Shown in pieces: positions 27,545-35,901 of a stretch of 43,595 bases of DNA (positions are counted from its first letter, which is position 1; each line of letters starts with the position of its first letter). The stretch is from Gemmatimonadota bacterium (GTDB lineage: Bacteria; Gemmatimonadota; Gemmatimonadetes; Gemmatimonadales; Gemmatimonadaceae). The notes beneath the pieces were generated by a model, which was not told the DNA's origin, searched no databases, and was given only the letters and a program-made list of their open reading frames with translations. The stretch lies in the NCBI GenBank assembly GCA_016871855.1, contig VHBQ01000023.1, forward strand, positions 1 to 43,595. Reading direction: 5' to 3'. The position numbers and the translations under genes were made by a program.

Positions 27545-28903
27545 ATGCACATGCGCTTCCGTCTCCTCCCCGCCCTGCTCCTCGCCGCGCCGCTCTCGGC
27601 GCAGCAGCCCGTCGCCGATCACTATCGCGCGGTCGCCAACCGGATCATCGACGCGGCGCTCGCCGACTCGTCCAGCGCGTGGGACCTGATGGCCGCGTTC
27701 GTCGACCACAGCGGTCCGCGGCTTTCCGGCAGCGAAGGCCTGGAGCGCGGCATTGCCTGGTTCCTGACCGGCATGCGCCGGGACGGGCTGGAGAACGTGC
27801 GCGGCGAGCCCGTGATGGTGCCCAAGTGGGTGCGCGGCCGCGAGTCGCTGACGATGGTCCGCCCGCGCGAGGCCGATGTGCCGCTGCTCGGGCTCGGCGG
27901 GTCAGTCGGCACGCCCGCGGGCGGCCTTACCGCGGAGCTGCTGGTGGTCAGCAACTTCGCCGACCTCACGCGACGCGCCGCTGAGGCAAAGGGAAAGATC
28001 GTCCTGTTCGACGTGCCGTTCACCAACTACGGCGAGACGGTGCAGTACCGCAGCAACGGCGCCATCGCCGCGGCGAAGGTGGGCGCGGTGGCCTCGCTCA
28101 TTCGCGCGGTGGGACCGTGGGGGCTGCGCACTCCGCACACGGGAGCGATGCGGTACGACTCCACGGTGACGCGCATTCCCGCTGCCGCCATCCCGCTAGA
28201 GGATGCGGCGATGTTTCATCGCATGCAGCGGCGCGGCGATCGCGTCACGCTGACCCTCCGTATGGAGGCCCAGACTCTGCCGGACGTCCCCTCCAGCAAT
28301 CCAATGGGCGAACTGCGCGGCCGCGAGAAGCCGGAGGAGATCGTCGCGTTCGGTGGGCACATCGACTCGTGGGACGTCGGCACGGGTGCGATGGATGACG
28401 CCGGCGGCGTCGTGGTGGCGTGGGAAGCCCTGCGTCTGCTCAAGCGCCTCGGTCTCACGCCGCGCCGCACGATCCGCGTGGTGGGCTGGGTGAACGAGGA
28501 GAACGGCCTGCGCGGCGGCACGGCCTACCGCGACGCGCACGTCAACGAGCCGCACTCGCTGCTCATCGAGTCCGACGCCGGCGTCTTCGCGCCACTCGGC
28601 TTCGGCTTCTCCGGCAGCGACTCCGCTCGCGTGATCATCAAGCAGATCGGCACGCTGCTTGACCGCATCGGGGCCGGACGCATTGGCGCCAGCGGCGGCG
28701 GCGCGGACATTGGCCCGCTGATGGGCACGGGCGTTCCGGGCATGGGGCTCGACGTCGACGGCAGCAAGTACTTCGTCTACCACCACACCCACGCCGACAC
28801 GCCCGACAAGCTCAGTCCCGCGGACATGCAGAAGTGCGTTGCCGCGATGGCGGTGATGGCCTACATCGTCGCCGACCTGCCGGAGATGCTGCCGCGGAGG
28901 TAG
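27545..28903 (+). CDS. Secreted M28-family zinc peptidase (carboxypeptidase Q-like)
   Basis: A 452-residue secreted metallopeptidase. A signal peptide ends about LAAPLSAQ (residue 20). A protease-associated (PA) insert spans about 115-240. Di-zinc ligands are H272-x-D274 in GGHIDSWD, D284/D285 in AMDDAGG, E318/E319 in VNEENG, D344 in IESDAG and the His of YHHTHADT near 416. This layout is that of carboxypeptidase Q and related M28 enzymes, which release N-terminal or dipeptide residues. ATG 27545 or 27551 could start the signal peptide. The stop at 28901-28903 touches the convergent apt stop at 28904 without a gap. Confidence 0.92.
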   Translation: MHMRFRLLPALLLAAPLSAQQPVADHYRAVANRIIDAALADSSSAWDLMAAFVDHSGPRLSGSEGLERGIAWFLTGMRRDGLENVRGEPVMVPKWVRGRESLTMVRPREADVPLLGLGGSVGTPAGGLTAELLVVSNFADLTRRAAEAKGKIVLFDVPFTNYGETVQYRSNGAIAAAKVGAVASLIRAVGPWGLRTPHTGAMRYDSTVTRIPAAAIPLEDAAMFHRMQRRGDRVTLTLRMEAQTLPDVPSSNPMGELRGREKPEEIVAFGGHIDSWDVGTGAMDDAGGVVVAWEALRLLKRLGLTPRRTIRVVGWVNEENGLRGGTAYRDAHVNEPHSLLIESDAGVFAPLGFGFSGSDSARVIIKQIGTLLDRIGAGRIGASGGGADIGPLMGTGVPGMGLDVDGSKYFVYHHTHADTPDKLSPADMQKCVAAMAVMAYIVADLPEMLPRR

Positions 28904-29458
28904 TCAGTACTCGACGATTGCGTCCACCGACGAGCCGGCCAGTTGGTGCCGGCCGTTGAGGAACGTCAGGTCCACAAGGAAGCCGAACGCCACAACGGCC
29001 CCACCGACGCGCTGCACCAACCGGCGTGTCGCGGCGGCCGTCCCGCCCGTGGCCAGGACGTCGTCCACGACGAGCACGCGGGCGCCCGCTCCCAGCGCGT
29101 CCTCGTGCATCTCCAGCACGTCGGTGCCGTACTCGAGCGCGTACTCCTCGCGCACGCAGCGATGCGGCAGCTTCCCCGGCTTGCGCACCGGAACGAGGGG
29201 CACGCCCAGCCGTTGCGCGACCGGCGCCGCGAACAGGAAGCCGCGGCTCTCGATGGCAACCACGTGCGAGATGTGCAACGGCGCGGCGGCCTCGGCCAGA
29301 CTATCCGTGACGCGCGCGAAGAGCGCCGCGTTGGACAGCACCGGCGTGATGTCCTTGAAGACGATCCCCGGCTTCGGGAAGTCGGGAATGTCGCGAATGG
29401 TGGCGCGCACGTCGCGTGCGAGCGCCTCGCGTCCGTCCAACGGTGGTCGGGCAATCAT
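28904..29458 (-). CDS. apt: Adenine phosphoribosyltransferase
   Basis: Apt salvages adenine with PRPP to AMP in the cytoplasm. The 184 residues contain IPDFPKPGIVFKDITPVL near the N-terminus, VVAIESRGFLF, the flexible-loop segment VPVRKPGKLPH and the PRPP-binding motif VLVVDDVLATGGTA with D132-D133. It is the last gene of the minus-strand DUF512-der operon and its ATG overlaps the acyP stop by ATGA. The stop abuts the stop of the convergent M28 peptidase. Confidence 0.96.
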   Translation of the reverse strand: MIARPPLDGREALARDVRATIRDIPDFPKPGIVFKDITPVLSNAALFARVTDSLAEAAAPLHISHVVAIESRGFLFAAPVAQRLGVPLVPVRKPGKLPHRCVREEYALEYGTDVLEMHEDALGAGARVLVVDDVLATGGTAAATRRLVQRVGGAVVAFGFLVDLTFLNGRHQLAGSSVDAIVEY

Positions 29459-29745
29459 TCGGATACCTCGAAGGGATCCGGGAGCACCACGTCCGGATCA
29501 AGATCGTCCTTGGAGTTCACCGCGAGAACTTCAGCGCGCGGCGGGCCCTGCCAGAGCGCGCGCAGGAGTTGAGCGACCTGCTCGCGCGTGCCACGCGCCG
29601 CCACCTCGACGGCTCCATCGGCGACGTTTCTGACCCACCCCGCCATCCCGAGGGCGGCGGCCGACCGCACCACAAACCACCGGTACCCCACGCCCTGCAC
29701 CCGCCCGGTCACGATCAGGTGCACGGTCTCGGAGGCGCTGCTCAT
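29455..29745 (-). CDS. acyP: Acylphosphatase
   Basis: Acylphosphatase hydrolyses carboxyl-phosphate bonds. The short ferredoxin-like protein shows VTGRVQGVGYRWFV and GWVRNVADGAVEV, with the catalytic Arg (YR) and Asn (VRN) in place. ATG 29745 is chosen: it overlaps the pcm stop by ATGA like its neighbours and is preceded by GGGAG five bases upstream; an ATG 12 nt further up (29757) is possible. The product has 96 residues, the normal size. It lies between pcm and apt in the operon. Confidence 0.93.
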   Translation of the reverse strand: MSSASETVHLIVTGRVQGVGYRWFVVRSAAALGMAGWVRNVADGAVEVAARGTREQVAQLLRALWQGPPRAEVLAVNSKDDLDPDVVLPDPFEVSE

Positions 29746-30401
29746 TCGTTCTCCCATCCGTGCCGACCCAGCAACGGGACGAACCGGACGCCGCTCAGTT
29801 CGCGCCGCTGCGTCCCTGTCGCCGTGCGCGTGATCTCCACGAGGCGTTGCTCGTCGCGCCCGCCGATGGGAACGATGAGCCGGCCGCCTTCGGCAAGCTG
29901 ATCGACAAGTGGCTGCGGAACCGTTGGCGCCCCAGCGCCGACGAGGATGGCGTCAAAGGGGGCGAACTCCGGCCAGCCGAGCGTCCCGTCCCCACACAGC
30001 AGCGAGACGTTGGTCACGCCGCATTCGGTGATGGCATCGCGCGCCGTCTCCAGCAGCGGCCGAATACGCTCGATCGAATAGACATGCCGGCACAGGTGCG
30101 CGAGCAATACGGTCTGGTAGCCGGAGCCGGTGCCGATCTCCAGCACCTTCTCTTGCCCCTTCAGCCCGAGCGTCTGCAGGTACATCGCGTGCACGTACGG
30201 CTGGCTGATCGTCTGGCCGTTGCCGATCGGCAGGGCCGCGTCTTCGTACGCGCGGTGTCGCACGCCGGTGGGCACGAACTGGTGGCGCGGCGTCAGGTCG
30301 AGCGCGCGCAGCACCGCGAGGTCGCTGATCCCCTTCGCCCGCAGCTCGTCGAGCAGGCGGCGGCGCGCCCCCGTGAACTGCGGCGTTACAGGGGACGCCA
30401 C
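29742..30401 (-). CDS. pcm: Protein-L-isoaspartate O-methyltransferase
   Basis: Pcm methylates isoaspartyl residues in aged proteins with SAM, allowing their repair. The 219-residue product has RHQFVP and the conserved GNGQTISQPYV motif (about 60-70), the SAM-binding motif VLEIGTGSGYQT at 86-97, and a conserved VPIGG near the C-terminus. The frame is open further upstream inside surE, but family similarity starts with PQFTGARRRLLDEL, so a GTG at 30401 (or 30404) is the likely start, giving a 16-19 nt overlap with surE. The surE-pcm pair is widely conserved. Confidence 0.94.
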   Translation of the reverse strand: MASPVTPQFTGARRRLLDELRAKGISDLAVLRALDLTPRHQFVPTGVRHRAYEDAALPIGNGQTISQPYVHAMYLQTLGLKGQEKVLEIGTGSGYQTVLLAHLCRHVYSIERIRPLLETARDAITECGVTNVSLLCGDGTLGWPEFAPFDAILVGAGAPTVPQPLVDQLAEGGRLIVPIGGRDEQRLVEITRTATGTQRRELSGVRFVPLLGRHGWENE

Positions 30402-31147
30402 CACTGCTCCGCGCGATCGAGGATGTCGCGGTGGGTCAGGTCGAGGTGCAGCGGAGTGATCGAGACGAATCCGTCGCTGATGGCCTGGAAATCGGAGTCG
30501 GGGGCCGAGTCCTTCCAGTCCACCGAGCCGCCGCCGATCCAGAAGATCTGGCGCCCCCACGGATCCTTCATGCGCATCAACGAATCGGAGTACGCGCGCC
30601 GTCCCAGCCGCGTGAGCCGGAAGCCCTGCACCTGCGAGGCCGCGATGGGCGGAATGTTGACGTTGAGCAGCGTGTGCTCCGGAAAGGCGGGGAGCGCGGT
30701 GACGTGCCGGAGAATGCGCTCGATGGTGCCCACGTGGTCGTCGAGCATCGCATCCGCGCGCAGCACGCTCCCGGCAAACGAGAAGGCGATGGCCGGGACG
30801 CCGAGGGCGAGCCCCTCCATGGCGGCCGCGACCGTCCCGGAGTACAGCACGTCCTCGCCCATGTTCGGCCCGTGGTTGACGCCGCTCAGCACGAAGTTCG
30901 GGCGCTCGGGAATCAGCGCTTCGAGGGCGAGCATCACGCAGTCGGTCGGCGTGCCATCCACCTGCCACCGATGGTCGCCGATCTGCACGGGACGAAGGGG
31001 ATGGTGCATGGTCAGCGAGTGGCTCGTGGCGCTCTGCTCGCGATCAGGAGCCACCACGTACACGTCACCGAGGGGAGCGGCCGCCCGCTCCAGGGCCGCG
31101 AGCCCTCGGGCGAGAATGCCGTCGTCGTTGCTCAGGAGGAATCGCAT
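30386..31147 (-). CDS. surE: 5'/3'-nucleotidase SurE
   Basis: SurE dephosphorylates nucleoside monophosphates and contributes to stress survival. The 253-residue protein carries the metal site D8-D9 (LSNDDG), S39 (DREQSATSHS) and N91 (LSGVNHGPN), plus VDGTPTDCV and YSGTVAAAMEG, all typical. Its ATG touches the merR stop (TGATG), and its 3' end overlaps pcm. It belongs to the minus-strand operon starting near 35839. Confidence 0.96.
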   Translation of the reverse strand: MRFLLSNDDGILARGLAALERAAAPLGDVYVVAPDREQSATSHSLTMHHPLRPVQIGDHRWQVDGTPTDCVMLALEALIPERPNFVLSGVNHGPNMGEDVLYSGTVAAAMEGLALGVPAIAFSFAGSVLRADAMLDDHVGTIERILRHVTALPAFPEHTLLNVNIPPIAASQVQGFRLTRLGRRAYSDSLMRMKDPWGRQIFWIGGGSVDWKDSAPDSDFQAISDGFVSITPLHLDLTHRDILDRAEQWWRPL

Positions 31148-31515
31148 CAGCGGTCCGATGGGTCGCGCAGCGCGGCAAGCAGGGCCTGCAGCTCCGCCTC
31201 GAGCGCGAGAATGGTCTGGAGGTCGAGTCCGGCGCGCGCCGCCGGACGCACGCCGCCGGTCTTGCGGTACTCGTCCAGCTTCTGGCGGGCACCGTCAATC
31301 GTGTACTTCTCCGTGTACAGCAGGTGCTTCACGAGCGTCACCATCTCGACCTCGCGCCGGCTATAGACGCGGTTGCCGGAGCGGTTCTTCACCGGGCTGA
31401 GCCCCTTGAACTGGCTCTCCCAGTACCGCAGGACGTGCGGTTTCAGGCCCGTCAGCTCGCAGACGTCGCCGATGCTGAAGAACTCCTTCACGGGTTCCGG
31501 GGCGCTCGCCGTCAT
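31147..31515 (-). CDS. MerR-family regulator without effector domain
   Basis: A 122-residue protein with a MerR winged HTH: FFSIGDVCELTGLKPHVLRYWESQFKGLSPVKNRSGNRVYSRREVEMVTLVKHLL (about 12-67), followed by a helix and a short C-terminal coiled coil. There is no metal- or drug-binding domain; the proteins it resembles are the small MerR types found inside housekeeping operons. It lies between gpsA (1 nt gap) and surE, so it could regulate its own operon or act elsewhere. Target and signal are unknown. Confidence 0.85.
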   Translation of the reverse strand: MTASAPEPVKEFFSIGDVCELTGLKPHVLRYWESQFKGLSPVKNRSGNRVYSRREVEMVTLVKHLLYTEKYTIDGARQKLDEYRKTGGVRPAARAGLDLQTILALEAELQALLAALRDPSDR

Positions 31516-31516
31516 G

Positions 31517-32509
31517 TCAGTCTCGCTCCCCGCGCAGTTCGCGCGACATCAGCGCCACGAGCGCCTGGCGCGCGGGCTGGTGTTCGAAGAGGACCCGGTG
31601 CACCGCGTTGACGATCGGCATCTCGACGCCTCGCGCCTCGGCGAGTTCCTTGGCGCTCTCCGTGGTGATGACGCCCTCCGCCACCGTCTCGCGCCCAGAC
31701 AGGACCTCGGGCAGCGTCGCGCCCTTCCCGATTTCCAGTCCCACCTGGCGATTGCGGCTCAGCGAGCCCGTGCACGTCAACACGAGGTCGCCCATTCCCG
31801 CGAGTCCGGCGAACGTCTGCGGATGCGCGCCCATCGCGACGCCGAGTCGCATCATCTCCGCCAGGCCGCGCGTGATCAGCGCCGCGCGCGCGTTGAATCC
31901 GAGGCCCAGCCCGTCGCTCATCCCGGCGGCGACGGCCATCACGTTCTTCAGCGCGCCGCCGAGTTCGACGCCAATCACGTCGTCGGTGGAGTAGACGCGG
32001 AAGTACCCCGCGCTGAAGGTCTGCTGGACGAGCGCCGCTGCCGACGCCTGCTCCGACGCGGCGACCACCGCCGTCGGCTGCTGGCTCGCAACCTCGAGGG
32101 CGAAGCTCGGCCCGGAGAGCGCGACCACCGGGTGTCCGACCAGCTCCTGCGCCACCACCTCCGTCATCAGTGAAGAGCTATGGCGCTCAATGCCCTTCGT
32201 GGCCACCACGGCCGTCGCCGAAGGGGCGATCCACGCGCGCGCGTGCGAGACGACGTCGCGCAGCACGTGCGAGGGCGCGGCGAAGAGCACCACGTCCGCC
32301 CCGTCGAGCGCCGCGGCCTTGTCCGTGGTTGCCCGCAGCGTCGGCGCGAGTGCGGCGCCCGCCAGGAACCGCGGGTTCGTCGACGAGTGGTTGATCGCCT
32401 CGGCGACGTCCGGCTCAAGGCACCAGATCGTCGTCGCATGCCCATTGCGGGCCAGCAGGCTGGCGAGCGCGGTCCCCCACGCTCCCGCGCCGATCACCGC
32501 GCACTTCAT
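31517..32509 (-). CDS. gpsA: Glycerol-3-phosphate dehydrogenase (NAD(P)+)
   Basis: GpsA reduces dihydroxyacetone phosphate to sn-glycerol 3-phosphate, the backbone of phospholipids. The 330-residue protein begins with the Rossmann motif CAVIGAGAWGTALA, and has VVATKGIE, LSGPSFALEV, the catalytic Lys region LGGALKNVMAVAAGMSDGLG and NARAALITRGLAEM. ATG 32509 overlaps the plsY stop by ATGA; the open frame upstream inside plsY is an artefact. Its product is the substrate of PlsY, the adjacent gene. Confidence 0.96.
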   Translation of the reverse strand: MKCAVIGAGAWGTALASLLARNGHATTIWCLEPDVAEAINHSSTNPRFLAGAALAPTLRATTDKAAALDGADVVLFAAPSHVLRDVVSHARAWIAPSATAVVATKGIERHSSSLMTEVVAQELVGHPVVALSGPSFALEVASQQPTAVVAASEQASAAALVQQTFSAGYFRVYSTDDVIGVELGGALKNVMAVAAGMSDGLGLGFNARAALITRGLAEMMRLGVAMGAHPQTFAGLAGMGDLVLTCTGSLSRNRQVGLEIGKGATLPEVLSGRETVAEGVITTESAKELAEARGVEMPIVNAVHRVLFEHQPARQALVALMSRELRGERD

Positions 32510-33144
32510 GCGCCCTCCCCGGACGACTTGCGTCCGAAGCGATGTTCCGTGCCGTCGCGCAGGCGACGGATGTTCGTGCGATGCGACCAGAAGACAAATG
32601 CCGCGATCAGGACGGCGACGATCGTCAATGGCGAGCTGACCCCTACAAAGCCGCCGAGGAGAAGTGGCAGCGCAGTCGCCGCGACCAGCGATGCCGCGGA
32701 GACATACCCCGTGCGCCAGAGCACCACGACGAAGAGCGCAAGCGCGATGAGCAGCGGAAGCGGCGCCAGCGCCGCGAAGATCCCCGCGGCCGTGGCCACC
32801 CCCTTCCCGCCGCCCTTCCAGAGCAGGAAGATCGGCTTCGCGTGGCCCACGATCGCGGCCACGCCGAATGCGAGCGCCCACCACGCCGCCGTGTCCGTTC
32901 CCAACTGCTCAGGAGGCAGGACCACCGCCGGAAGCAGCGCCGCCGGGAGCGCGCCCTTCAGCATGTCCACGGCGAAGACGACCGCGGCCACCTTGGCGCC
33001 TAGCACGCGATAGACGTTCGTCGCACCCAGGTTGCCGGATCCGACCGTGCGCAGGTCGATTCCCTTCAGCGCGCGGCCGGCGATGTACGCCGCGGGAATG
33101 GAGCCCGCGAGGTACGCGACGGCGAGCGCGATCATCCCGTTCAT
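32506..33144 (-). CDS. plsY: Acyl-phosphate:glycerol-3-phosphate acyltransferase
   Basis: PlsY transfers an acyl group from acyl-phosphate to glycerol 3-phosphate in the inner membrane, the first step of phosphatidic acid synthesis. The 212 residues form a five-to-seven-TM protein with VGSGNLGATNVYRVLG, GHAKPIFLLWKGGGKGVAT and the C-terminal RHRTNI-like SHRTNIRRL motif. It neighbours gpsA, which makes its acceptor, and overlaps der. The acyl-phosphate-producing PlsX is not in the window. Confidence 0.96.
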   Translation of the reverse strand: MNGMIALAVAYLAGSIPAAYIAGRALKGIDLRTVGSGNLGATNVYRVLGAKVAAVVFAVDMLKGALPAALLPAVVLPPEQLGTDTAAWWALAFGVAAIVGHAKPIFLLWKGGGKGVATAAGIFAALAPLPLLIALALFVVVLWRTGYVSAASLVAATALPLLLGGFVGVSSPLTIVAVLIAAFVFWSHRTNIRRLRDGTEHRFGRKSSGEGA

Positions 33145-34463
33145 TGCCGCGGGACCGGGTTCTTCCGGCGCAGGGTGATGCGCACCGGGCTGCCGTCAAA
33201 GCCCCACGCCTCCCGGAACCCGTTGTGCAGATAGCGCACGTAGTGCTCCTGCAACTGGTCCGGGTTGTTGCCGAACACCGCGAAGACCGGGGGCGCCGTT
33301 TCCACCTGCGTGGCGTAGCTCAGCTTGATCTCGAATCCGGCCGACTGCGGCGGCTGTCGCCGCGCAAGCAGCTGCTGCAGCACGTCGTTCACCTGCGACG
33401 TCGAGATCCGCTTCTGGCGCTCGGCGTCCACGTGGAGGATCAGCTCGAGCACCTTGGTGACCCGCTGGCCGGTCAGCGCGGAGGCGAACAGGAAGGGGAC
33501 GAAGCCAAGGAACGGCGCCTTCTCCGCGGCATCCTTCTCGAACTTCGCCGACGTCTTGTCGTCCTTCTCCTTCAGGTCCCACTTGTTGACGACGATGATC
33601 AGCGAGCGGCCGGCCTCCCACGCCATGTTCGCGATCTTCAGGTCCTGATTGTGCAGCCCCTCCGTCGCGTCGATGAGGAGGAGGCACAAGTCAGCCCGAT
33701 CGATCGCCCGCCGCGTGCGAAGCGCCGAGTAGAACTCGATGCCGTCGTCCATCTTCGACTGCCGCCGCAGGCCGGCGGTGTCCACGAAGATGATATCGCG
33801 TCCGTGGTACGCGAACGGCGTGTCGATCGAATCGCGCGTGGTGCCGGCAATGTCGGAGACAACCAGGCGCTCCTCGCCGATGAGCCGGTTCACGAACGAT
33901 GACTTGCCGACGTTCGGGCGTCCGATGACCGCAACGCGCAGCGCCGCCACGTCCTCGTCGCCTGTGGCCTCGGGAACGCGGCTGACGATCGTGTCGAGCA
34001 GGTCGCCGGAGCTCTTGCCGTTGGCCGCCGACACCGGCTGCGGATCGCCCGCGCCGAGGCGGTAGAACTCGTAGAAGTCAGTCTCGCGCGGGTCGTCCAC
34101 CTTGTTCGCCACGACGATCCATGGCTTCCCCGACTGGCGAAGCAGCTCGCCGACCCGCGCGTCGCTCGGGTGCACGCCGACTTTGGCGTCCACGACGAAG
34201 AGCAGAAGGTCCGCCTCGTCGATGGCCTGCGCCACCTGTCGACGGATCTCGAGGTCCATCGGCAGTTGCGAGTCCTCGGTGAGGCCGCCGGTGTCCACGA
34301 GCCAGAACTTGCGCCCGGCCCAGTCGGCGAGCGCGAAGTGCCGGTCGCGCGTCGTACCGGCCTCCTCGCTCACGATCGCCTGATCGTGACCGATGATGCG
34401 ATTGAAGAGCGCCGACTTGCCCACGTTGGGGCGGCCGACGAGTGCGACGACGGGGATGTTCAC
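33141..34463 (-). CDS. der: Ribosome-assembly GTPase Der (EngA)
   Basis: Der is a double GTPase needed for 50S subunit maturation. The 440 residues contain G-domain 1 (GRPNVGKSALFN from about 10, DTGGLTED, ANKVD) and G-domain 2 (GRPNVGKSSFVN from about 183, DTAGLRRQSKMD, VNKWDL), then a C-terminal KH-like domain (about 355-440). Everything expected is present. The gene overlaps the DUF512 gene upstream and plsY downstream by ATGA. Confidence 0.97.
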   Translation of the reverse strand: MNIPVVALVGRPNVGKSALFNRIIGHDQAIVSEEAGTTRDRHFALADWAGRKFWLVDTGGLTEDSQLPMDLEIRRQVAQAIDEADLLLFVVDAKVGVHPSDARVGELLRQSGKPWIVVANKVDDPRETDFYEFYRLGAGDPQPVSAANGKSSGDLLDTIVSRVPEATGDEDVAALRVAVIGRPNVGKSSFVNRLIGEERLVVSDIAGTTRDSIDTPFAYHGRDIIFVDTAGLRRQSKMDDGIEFYSALRTRRAIDRADLCLLLIDATEGLHNQDLKIANMAWEAGRSLIIVVNKWDLKEKDDKTSAKFEKDAAEKAPFLGFVPFLFASALTGQRVTKVLELILHVDAERQKRISTSQVNDVLQQLLARRQPPQSAGFEIKLSYATQVETAPPVFAVFGNNPDQLQEHYVRYLHNGFREAWGFDGSPVRITLRRKNPVPRQ

Positions 34464-35764
34464 GCGAGAGCTCCGGCGGAGGACGCCGGCGGCTGCGCAG
34501 GCAGCTCCAGCACGTCAATGAAGTCGTACGACGGGAAGACGGGGATCGGCACCTGCTCGCGCAACTCAGCGAACACGACGTCGTCGAGGAAGATGCCGTC
34601 CTCGTTGATGCTCTCCGCGGGGATGAGCGCGAAGTCGGCGCCGTCCGTCTCGGCGAGCGCGCGCTGGACGTCCGCGCCCACGAGCAGGCCAGCAGTCGTC
34701 ACCGTGGGCCCGAAGAGCGAGTTCTCGGTGCGCCGCAGGTCGAAGGTCGCGCCGGTCGCCGCGGCGAGTTGATCAAGCATCGGCGGCAGCTGTGCCGCCA
34801 TCGCCGTGCCGGTCACCACGATCACTCGCTTCCCATCCAGGCGGGGCAGGCGACCCAGCCCAGACTCCACACGGTGGCGCAGCATCGGAAGCGCCCCCAC
34901 CCCGTTCTCGATCTGCGGGAAATCGCCGTAGTGCTCGATGGGCGGCAACTCATGGCCAGCCAGCAGGTACAGCTCATCGGAGCCGTACACCCAGGGGAAT
35001 CCACGCTCGGCGTTCGCGCGCTCCGCCCACCGCTCCGCCACCGCGAGCAGGGACTGCGCGTTCTCCACGTCCATCGACCGCCCGCTGTAGAGGTGCGAGA
35101 ACTGCGTGAGCCCCACGGGCACCAGCGCCACGGAGAGGCACGCGTCGCCGTACTCCCAGAGGTCCGTCAGCGATTCCTCAAGCACCTCGCCGTCGTTGAG
35201 GCCCGGCACCACGACCATCTGACCGTGGAACTGGATGCCGCCTTCGACGAGGCGCCACAGCTGTTCCTTGATGTCCGGCACGCGAGGGTTGTTCAGCAGC
35301 ACCTTCCGCGCGTGCCACGGCGTGGCGTGCACCGACACGTACAGCGGCGACAGCCGGTACTCGAGAATCCGCTCCTCGTCCCGCTCCTTCAGGTTCGACA
35401 GCGTGGCGAAGTTTCCGTAGGCGAAGGACAGACGGTAGTCATCGTCGCGGATGTACAGGTTCTTGCGCAGCCCCTGCGGCAGCCCCTCGATGAAGCAGAA
35501 CTCACACCGGTTGGCGCAGCGGCGCACCGTGGGCGGCTCTAGTTCCACGCCGAGCGGGAGCCCCTCGATGCGTTCGATCTCGTACACGACGTCGTCGCCG
35601 CTGGGGAGCCGTGCCTCGACTTCGAGCGTCTCCTCGGCGGTCAAGAACTCCCAGTCGAGGAAATCAGTGAGTTCGCGCCCGTTGACGGTCAGCAGCTCCG
35701 TCCCCGGTTCGATCCCAAGCTCCTCGGCGATGCTCTTCGGCTTGATGCGTGCGACGCGGACCAT
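34460..35764 (-). CDS. DUF512 protein with PDZ-like N-terminus and radical-SAM-type cysteines
   Basis: A 434-residue protein of unknown function, first gene of the operon. The start at 35764 begins straight into a PDZ-like region (VRVARIKPKSIAEELGIEPGTELLTVNGREL). It is followed by a CxxxCxxC motif (C83, C87, C90 in RRCANRCEFCFIEG), the pattern of radical SAM enzymes, and the DUF512 body with DDDYRLSFAYGNFATLSNL. An ATG at 35830 would add 22 residues encoded by a strong hairpin; I consider that part leader. In Firmicutes DUF512 genes also sit next to der, suggesting a link to ribosome or RNA maturation. The reaction is unknown. Confidence 0.85.
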   Translation of the reverse strand: MVRVARIKPKSIAEELGIEPGTELLTVNGRELTDFLDWEFLTAEETLEVEARLPSGDDVVYEIERIEGLPLGVELEPPTVRRCANRCEFCFIEGLPQGLRKNLYIRDDDYRLSFAYGNFATLSNLKERDEERILEYRLSPLYVSVHATPWHARKVLLNNPRVPDIKEQLWRLVEGGIQFHGQMVVVPGLNDGEVLEESLTDLWEYGDACLSVALVPVGLTQFSHLYSGRSMDVENAQSLLAVAERWAERANAERGFPWVYGSDELYLLAGHELPPIEHYGDFPQIENGVGALPMLRHRVESGLGRLPRLDGKRVIVVTGTAMAAQLPPMLDQLAAATGATFDLRRTENSLFGPTVTTAGLLVGADVQRALAETDGADFALIPAESINEDGIFLDDVVFAELREQVPIPVFPSYDFIDVLELPAQPPASSAGALA

Positions 35765-35781
35765 TGGCCCCCACGAAAACG

Positions 35782-35815
35782 ACGGGGAAAGAGGCGTTCG
35801 CTCCCCTTTCCCCGT
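35782..35815 (-). promoter_or_regulatory. Attenuator-like hairpin in the DUF512-der leader
   Basis: ACGGGGAAAG and CTTTCCCCGT form a perfect 10-bp stem, extendable to 13 with a wobble pair and two G-C pairs, closing a loop of about 8 nt. On the minus strand it is followed by CGTTTTCG. It lies between the promoter (35846-35874) and the preferred start at 35764, where a terminator/antiterminator would act. Confidence 0.5.
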
Positions 35816-35845
35816 GGAAGAAGCGTCCATCTGAACGCTTCATCT

Positions 35846-35874
35846 AATTTAGCAGACGACACGCCGGAAGTCAA
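35846..35874 (-). promoter_or_regulatory. Sigma70-type promoter of the DUF512-der operon
   Basis: On the minus strand TTGACT (35874-35869) and TAAATT (35851-35846) are exactly 17 nt apart. Transcription would begin near 35839. The -35 lies only about 30 nt beyond the stop of the TPR gene on the same strand, so the operon is separated from the upstream genes by its own start. Confidence 0.7.
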
Positions 35875-35901
35875 TCTCCGACAACGACTTCCATTCCGTC
35901 A

